A DNA stretch of 64,000 nt from Apostichopus japonicus. Lineage: Eukaryota; Echinodermata; Holothuroidea; Aspidochirotida; Stichopodidae. The notes below the pieces were generated by a model, which worked only from the letters and a program-made list of their open reading frames with translations, did no database searches and was not told the DNA's origin. Below, piece after piece: positions 56,896-64,000 of the stretch (position 1 is the first letter of the stretch; every line of letters starts with the position of its first letter). The stretch spans positions 13,128,678 to 13,192,677 of the forward strand of contig NC_092579.1 of the NCBI RefSeq assembly GCF_037975245.1, given 5' to 3'. Position numbers and translations under genes: made by a program.

Positions 56896-59800
56896 ATGTG
56901 TGCTTTACCTGGGGAATTAGTTTTGTCTGATGTTCACAGAGAAGTTTTTCAGCCAGCCAGACAATCATCTGAAACCAAAACAGGTTAATTCAAAATTGCA
57001 GATACTACATAAAATAACAAACAGGCCAACTTAGTTGTATAAATTTGCTCTCTAGTCTATAGTGATTGTAAAGAGTATTGCTTGCATGAGCAGAAAGTTT
57101 GAAATGTTTGCTGGAAGATAAGCTGGGACTTAAATCAGGTTCATTTTCTTTTCTATGCTTTAACCTTTTGCAAAGAAAGTATTTTTCCACTTCTAGATGT
57201 ATCTTGAACAGCATTAGATGTTGGTGATAGATATAATTGGAATTTTGTTTGCAGTTAACAAAAAAATGATGTCCAGTGAATAATTAAATAACTCTTCAAT
57301 GAAACTTCACAATATTTTCTTCTGTCATTACATAAAAGACTTTCATTGTTCATGCTGCTATAAACAAAATATAAATATTTATATACAACAGCTTTTTAAC
57401 TGGATTGTTTAATCTGGGGGAAATATGTGTCTAGTTATGCATCATTTTGATGTGTGATAGTAGTAATTTGAGTAGAAATCAACTGACTTGCAGTATTTGT
57501 GATATATTTTAGCCTATTTGTTTCATTTTCTATGGTATCAAACCTATATGGTGGTTCCAGTCTTATAAGAGCATATTAATTAGTCATTATATCTTATGTA
57601 TTCTGGAGGTGTTCAAACAAGTTTGACAATACTTAGAAACCTTGCTATGGAGGTTGGAAGTACAGTGTCATTTAAGCTCTGGTGAAAATTGGCAGATATC
57701 ACCGATGAAGTTTACTCACCCCTCCGTCCCTCATAAATAGTTGTAGAAGAACTTGTCAAGACATTTCAAACATAATTTTGATCTGTTTCCAGTTTTATCA
57801 AGGTTCCAATTTTCAATCATTTTGGATGGAACGACAGAAGATAAAGAAGAGAAATCTGGACCGGACAAAGATCGATTTGATGAGGATGGAGATCTTATTG
57901 TTATCAGGAGACAGGAGAAGACGATGACAGAAGTGATTACAATAGGTACAGTACCATTGTTTTCAAGCAATCATATCAATTTACCACTGCACCAGATATT
58001 GATCTTTGCTATCACCCTTGACCTCTGTTTATTTAGAAATATGACAATATTTGTTATGTATGATACAGAGTTTGACTTGGAAAGAACTCAAAAGAAACTC
58101 AGCTAAGCTTGTAGGTATGCATAAGCATATGGTTATACGAATAACAGAAGAAAAAGCCAAACAACACAATTTAGCAATCACAAAAACGGAGGAAACAACA
58201 AGAAACCATTCTGTGATTTATTGATGGTTATTAAGTAAGTACTGTTTTTTCTTGAAAGAGCATAAGAATTATGACAATTAATGAAAAAAAAGAGAGACTT
58301 CCAGAGTTTTGGGCCAGTGTACAGTATTAAATATTGCATATTACTGCTGGAACTATACGATAGCAAATCTCAGAATTGTAGAAATTTGGAAAATTTTGAT
58401 TACATTGAATTAAAAGCAGGCTACATCGTTTGTCTTCCCACATAGGGATCCTGTTATGACTATTTGGTGTCATCTACAGGTGTCATTTTGGAATCTTTTC
58501 AACTTTTCTAAAATTTTCTCTAATAGTAAGATCTCCTGTATTGCTCTTTTATGTATAACAGAACATATGATGTCAACTGAAGTAAGCAGAGTTGGTTTAC
58601 AGGTAAACGTTTACTTTTTGCATTATTTGTTTTATTTTTAATCCCTCATTACAATATACAGCTAGTATCATGTGATACATCAATTGGGAAACTGCATATG
58701 CATGTTTGCACTTGGAATGCTTTGCATAAAATATCGTGCGAATCGAAGCCTGTCGGGTCAGTCAACATCTGCTGTTGAATGTTTAAATTATGAGCAAAAT
58801 GAGATCATAGACAGTAATGTAGACATAAGCTGTGTTGCTTTTGGTCTAGATTTAGTGACTACCATTCCCCCCTCCCCCCTTCCCACCCCTTCCACTCCCA
58901 TTAGCCTTTTTAGTTGTCTCAGGTTTGAATGAGAGAGGAACCAGGAGTAGGCAGTGACAATTTTAGAAAGCTTTATGATATTTTTAATCATCTATTGACC
59001 TTCTACAGGTTTGGATGGCCTCCTTTCTGCTATGTGACTTCATTATGGCAAATTCTTCCCTCTTTACTGATCAGCATATCTTAGAGTTAGGGAGCGGAAC
59101 TGGAATAACTTCTATCTTACTCGCATCCACAAACGTTGCTGGTATTTTCTGCACTGGTAGGTATACGTCTAAAGTATCGGAGTAACTATATAGTTACATT
59201 GTATCTTTGCCATACTAGACATCAAAGTTCAACTCATCGGTGTATAATTATTAAACTTTTGATTTGAGGCATGTGTTTAGCTGTCTTTTCAGACATTTGT
59301 AATAAATGCAATGTTAAACTTTTGTGACAGTGATATTGAACCATCTAGATTTCCAATTTGAACACAGGAAGGCAAATTGCCAGTCAGAACAGTTCTTGCA
59401 CCATTCTCATCTTACAAGTCATATTGCTATTTATGTTCAATTTAGGAACCACCTTCAATATCAACTTTTGGATATTCCATGCATTTCCTTTGATTGGTTT
59501 CCCTCACTTTAGATACTGGGATCGATGTCTTAATTCAGTGTCAGAAGAACATCTCCAGCAATACTCACCTGACCTCGAGAGACGGGAAGATGACACCCGA
59601 AGCTGAATCAAAGGTTCTGGTGAGAGAGTTGGACTGGACTCATGACAGCCTCAATGAAGACACCCAGAATGCATTTCACTGGAGACAGAATGACAAAGAG
59701 TTAATGCAGCAAGTTAAGTTTATAGTTGCTGCTGATGGTAAGTACCAAAACCAAGACGTTTACTTGCAAGGTTTGGCGGAGGGAGGGGGGGGGGGATGGG

Positions 59801-60827
59801 AAGGGGATCAAACTAGGATAGAAACATTCAAATAGGAATCTTCTAGCAGAATTAGTTTCTAACATGCTAGCTTACATGTTCTTATCAAAAGGAAATAGCA
59901 CAAGTTTTATATTTTCAACAGGACTTAAATGATTAAGATATCCACAAAGCAAATGGGTAAATTAGTGAGTAGTTGCCAGGCTCAATTGGAAACAGAAAAA
60001 AAGGAAATTAATAAATAACAGTTTTTGTCCTCTGGAAAGAGTAATGGAACAGGGAAAGTGGAAGCAGGTATTAATTATTGAAACATCCATCCAGTGAAGA
60101 AAAAAAAACCCCAGAAGAGAAAGCCCTGTTGTTCCTCCATCCCACTTGATATCATCTCCCTACCATGATGCCCTTGTGGAAGATGGATTATTGCATTATT
60201 GTTTGATCAACAATTTTTTGTCTTTTTTCTTTCTTTCCCCCATCGTCTGCAGTGATATATGATGACAACTTGACCGATGCATTTTTCAGGATTCTTCAGA
60301 AATTAATGAAAGAGAACCACATTCAAAGAGCATTTATTGCTCTAGAGAAGAGGTCAGGAATACCTTTTTCATATTTAACTGGCTATCACACTCAGATTAT
60401 TTAGTAAAAACAGTATTTTGAGATGAAACGAAAGACTTGTCTATGCTAGAATCTCTGTTATTTCAATGCAACTCATTTAATAGTCTGATAGTTATAAGTC
60501 TCAATGATGTACTGTAAATAGGACAATTTGGTTGTGTTTAAATCTCTGTTTAATATTGTCTCATTAGTTGGGGCAATAAAGTTGATAGAATCAAGAAGAA
60601 TCAAGAGGTAATTGCACCATTTTGAGATAACAAAAAGCTTGGATGGTGTCCTTAGTTTCATCGTAAGCAGTCTTGTTTTGTGGATTGCTACTGTAGGTAT
60701 GTTTTGTACAGACGGTCTAACTGTTAACTAGGTATCAAACACAAACTGATTCTGCAAAGTTCAAAAAAGCAGTGTTGCTACATGTAACTATTCCATGGTC
60801 AAGACAGATGTGTCAAATCTATAAGTA

Positions 60828-60861
<34 letters not shown>

Positions 60862-62266
60862 TATATATACAAAATTTACATTAATCAAAAGTAGGAATGT
60901 TATGAATTCGAAATTAATGATTTAATGATCTTTATTTTTTCATGCAAAATATACTACTGATTTCTAGCACTTGTCATTTGTGACCAAGGTCACCTCTGAT
61001 CAAACGATAGTTAGCATTCATGAACCGACTCTTGGCCATTTCAAGACTTTTGTTTTGTGTACATGTTCAGAAAGAAAGAGAAGTTGAGACTAATATAATT
61101 CACAAAAAAACTCTGCTAAATTCTGAAATGTATCATGAAAAATTTGATCCAAGTTATACCAATAACGATAACATTCTGTTGGTACTTGCAGTTATTTATA
61201 TCACAACAGTAGATTTATGGAATTTTACAAAGGTCATTAGGGTTTTTGTTTCCAAAATAAACATTTTCAGGAATAGCTGTAAATCCATTCAAGTGATAAA
61301 TACCATTGACGATAACATTCTGTAGGTATTTACATGTCATGTTATGTCATAACAGTAGTGTTGCGGAATTTTCCAAAGGTCGTTAGGGCTTTGGGTTTAC
61401 ATTAACAGGGTTAACTGTATGGATTCCATTCTCAAATGACCTTTGACCATATGTTTTTAATGATGTCATTTATACCATGCCTCCTTAAAAATGATTATAC
61501 TGGTAATCTAATCCTCATATGCTTTAACACAGATTCATCAAGTATTTTACCACACTTCACAACAGGGTTAATACTAACATTGTTCTCTGCTCACAGCTCT
61601 GTCAAGTATTTCTAAAAGTCTAATCCTTTCTGATTCTGATATTCAAGAAAAACGTCTCTCCTGCCACCTCTTCCTCCTCGTTTAGGATCAACTTCAGTTT
61701 GGATGATCTGGATGTATCCTCCCCTGCTCACGATCATTTCCTTCAATGGGTAGAGGTCTTGAAGAAGACGGAAGGTTTCGACTGCCGACAGATGAAAACA
61801 TCATTTCCAAAACGTTTCAATTACACAAGAACTAAGCAACTGGTAAGCTGTCATGCTGGTTGAAAAATATTGAAATCAAGGTTTTTGCCACAAATTTCTT
61901 TTCTTAATGGCTGGTTCGTTTCTAGGAATAAATGTCCTGCCCATCGCCTGCTCTTAAAGCTCACTGAAAAGGAACCCTGGTACAGGTTTTTGCAATGTAT
62001 ATAAAGAATTAATTGAAAGAAAAACATAATAAAATCAAAGTTTGCCTGGAGATTAACACATAACTAGTTAGACCTTGCCTCAAAGGCTGGGAGCCTACTC
62101 CCAGGAAAACTGGGAGAGTTGGCACTGGGCTGCCATATGTAATGCCATTAGGCATTCCACTTGGAGCTACTGTATAATCATCTGTTTTGCATTTCCACAG
62201 GAGCTATGGCAAATAACCTTCTCTCATGTAAGGATTGAAAGTGAAGAGGTTCATCCAGGGAACTAG
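56896..62266 (+). CDS. METTL22: Methyltransferase-like protein 22 (METTL22), 8 coding exons
   Basis: Coding exons: 56896-56983, 57793-57945, 58562-58602, 59009-59156, 59513-59737, 60253-60352, 61686-61842, 62201-62266. All junctions are GT-AG and in phase, giving 325 aa (human 404, longer in the N-terminal region). Conserved pieces: L-V-L-S-D-V-H near the start, D-E-D-G-D-L-I-V-I-R-R, H-M-M-S-T-E-V, then the seven-beta-strand fold with motif I ILELGSGTGI (about 118-127), V-R-E-L-D-W, and the family A-A-D-V-I-Y-D-D (216-223, the D-x-x-Y motif). It ends E-L-W-Q-I-T-F-S-H-V. Role by family (METTL21-like lysine methyltransferases): SAM-dependent trimethylation of a nuclear protein lysine; human METTL22 modifies Kin17. 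The first exon is the least certain part. It lies divergent from TELO2, 2.25 kb apart. Confidence 0.9.
60831..60868. repeat. TA microsatellite in METTL22 intron 6
   Basis: (AT)14 followed by GATATATATA, between exons 6 and 7. Confidence 0.9.
61158..61402. repeat. Diverged ~145-bp duplication in METTL22 intron 6
   Basis: Two copies start with TACCA(A)T.GACGATAACATTCTGT and both run into TTTTACAAAGGTCATTAGGG (second copy TTTTCCAAAGGTCGTTAGGG). They share about 100 bases with small gaps. No coding sense. Confidence 0.7.
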
Positions 62267-62701
62267 CATTCCTGGTGACACATATCATAACAATGCACAG
62301 AGATTGCATAATAGCTGGAGAAGTCCGAAACCACCTGAAGTAATATGTTCATCAAGAGCATACTTTGATCGCCCCGACAAAGATCACCAACGTACCAGCT
62401 GTTGATACCAAGTAAGATATCCCTATGACAGAGATTCATTTCATTAATTCTCATGAACAGAATTAATTTGACCTCTGAAAGGCATAAAAGTTAGATAACT
62501 AGACAAGAAGGTTGGCAAATAGAGGAATTTGGTCCAATAAATTAAAAAAAAAACCTGTTTTTTTGTCATTAGCATCAGTCATTGTTTCATTTTGTGGCTG
62601 GTCAGTTCCCTATGAAACTGTACCCCAGGAAGCTGTTTGTGGATCATTTTTAATGGATTTTTTTGCAACAATTATTAAAAGGTGATGCAAATGACAATAA
62701 A
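62267..62701 (+). other. METTL22: METTL22 3'UTR
   Basis: Non-coding sequence after the TAG at 62264-62266, with AATAAA at 62536-62541 and again at 62696-62701. Either could end the transcript. Confidence 0.5.
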
Positions 62702-64000
62702 CTGCTTTATATCTTCTACAAAGACTCATACTTTACAAAAGTTTACAGCTTAGTTGCCATTCAGTCATCAAGTCCTTTGTTTCTTTAATAGTCTGTGGGA
62801 AATTATAAATTGTTCAATTTTAAATTTCATTATAGCCTGTCATTTTTCTATCATCATTTTGTTCCTTTTAGCAATTAGTTTGTCTACTACACCTCACATG
62901 ATACATGGTGCTTTTGTAAACATTTTTAGTCTCCTTTGAAAAGGATCCCTCTGTATGGTTGGCATGTTATCTGGCCTTGTTAGGCCTGTGACTTTATATT
63001 AAGTAGAAAGTAACAGAAAATTTTCTTTTCTTTCTCACCTTTGGTCTCAATCTGGCTGTTTGGTACTTTCAAGTACATATTCTTTTTGTATCTGCTTCAT
63101 AATTAGATATGTTCCACCAGTAGCCATCTTGTGTTAACAAATTTACATTTTGTATGTACGTACGTACGTATGTGTGTGTGTATGTGTGTATTTATGTATT
63201 TATGAAAATGCTTTGATTAAACATTTCTTTATACAATTTTCTATCTTTACAGGAAAGATTCATCAGAATTCTAGCATCTTTATTGGTTAAGATGAAAGGA
63301 AGTTTGAGATGAAATAGACACTGTATACATCTCAGGTAGTTTTAATGATAGAGAGTGAACTCTTACATAAATCGCTGTTAGCCTACAATAGGTTTCATTA
63401 TGATTACGTGGTAATCATTTTCAGAGTTGTCATTCTTCCTGTTGCAAGACAGACAGTCATGCTGGTAACACTTTCCAAAATGCTGCATCATAAAGCAAAC
63501 TAATAATTTCTGTAAATTATTAGCAAACTAATAATTTGTTATCCTGCGTCGCTAAGGTGAAGTGCATGGAGGTTGTCTGCCTTATTGGAGCACAATGAAT
63601 AACAAGTGTATTCTGGTGTATTCAGTGATTCAAAGTTAAGCAGTCATATGGTGAAGAGGTTATTTCAATTCATTGGCATTTTACCTATTCACTTAACTTC
63701 TAAGGAAATATAAACGTTACTGTAGTGAAATGTATTTTGTGAGTTTCCGTAGTGTTGTCTGTTATGTAATATTTGGTGTAACTTTGTTTGGCCATACTTC
63801 AAATTGTTCAGATTTAGATGCTTATTTATTCGACCACGTTTGAACGATTCCTTGCGTGATTGGCTTGTTGAGCCCTCATGATTTTGTGTTACGTAATTAG
63901 TCCTTTTCAGTGTCCATTTGGTATATATACATATATATTTGGCGCACATGAGAAAAGGACTACTGGCGTTGGTTGTGTAGTATATTTTACATGCCAGATA
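62702..64000. other. unassigned region to the window end
   Basis: No supported gene. A (GTAC)n/(GT)n-like microsatellite lies at about 63151-63205. An acceptor-like TTTACAG at 63252 is followed by a 19-codon open stretch in the METTL22 exon 7 phase (see findings). An 86-codon minus-strand frame at 63949-63689 has no recognisable features. Confidence 0.35.
63151..63205. repeat. GTAC/GT microsatellite
   Basis: TGTACGTACGTACGTATGTG followed by (TG)n and TATG variants. Confidence 0.85.

Overview
This is eukaryotic nuclear DNA. Genes are split by GT-AG introns, G+C is low, and the spaces between genes are full of non-autonomous transposons, tRNA-derived SINEs, minisatellites and poly-G/poly-C tracts. 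Five protein-coding genes are supported. Four are animal genes whose spliced products line up along most of their length with the vertebrate proteins as I recall them: ATF4, GTPBP1, TELO2 and METTL22. The repeat style fits a marine invertebrate, perhaps an echinoderm or other invertebrate deuterostome, but the species cannot be read from the sequence.

Layout. 1-770: the end of a hAT-like element, then unassigned DNA. 774-5460: ATF4 (+), with two upstream ORFs in the vertebrate-like arrangement, a 3'UTR and a 17-bp minisatellite. 5500-21850: a gene-poor, repeat-rich block. It holds one intact single-exon LRAT/PLAAT-like gene (-) at 10257-10730, three perfect CRE palindromes near it, two copies of one tRNA-derived SINE, hAT-like elements with perfect 8-bp target duplications, and a nested stack of insertions at 14615-17279. 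21863-34377: GTPBP1 (-), 12 coding exons, with a 3.1-kb, roughly 43-copy minisatellite and a hAT-like insertion in intron 7. 34378-40784: unassigned. 40785-54642: TELO2 (-), 19 coding exons, with a hAT-like insertion and a LINE 3' end in introns. 54643-56895: the divergent TELO2/METTL22 intergenic region, holding an inverted-repeat element with a TTAGGG-rich centre. 56896-62266: METTL22 (+), 8 coding exons. 62267-64000: 3'UTR and unassigned DNA.

Function. ATF4 is the effector transcription factor of the integrated stress response, and its mRNA leader here carries the uORF logic that makes its translation eIF2-sensitive. GTPBP1 is a translational GTPase tied to mRNA and ribosome surveillance. 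TELO2 is the PIKK-stability (TTT complex) factor. METTL22 is a lysine methyltransferase. ATF4 and GTPBP1 are linked on human 22q13, and TELO2 and METTL22 on human 16p13, so the window probably keeps two ancient linkages. I saw no prokaryotic-type system, CRISPR array or new gene cassette. The most informative observations are the ATF4 leader, the odd LRAT-like gene and the nested mobile elements. Exon boundaries were set by hand from splice consensus, phase and homology.
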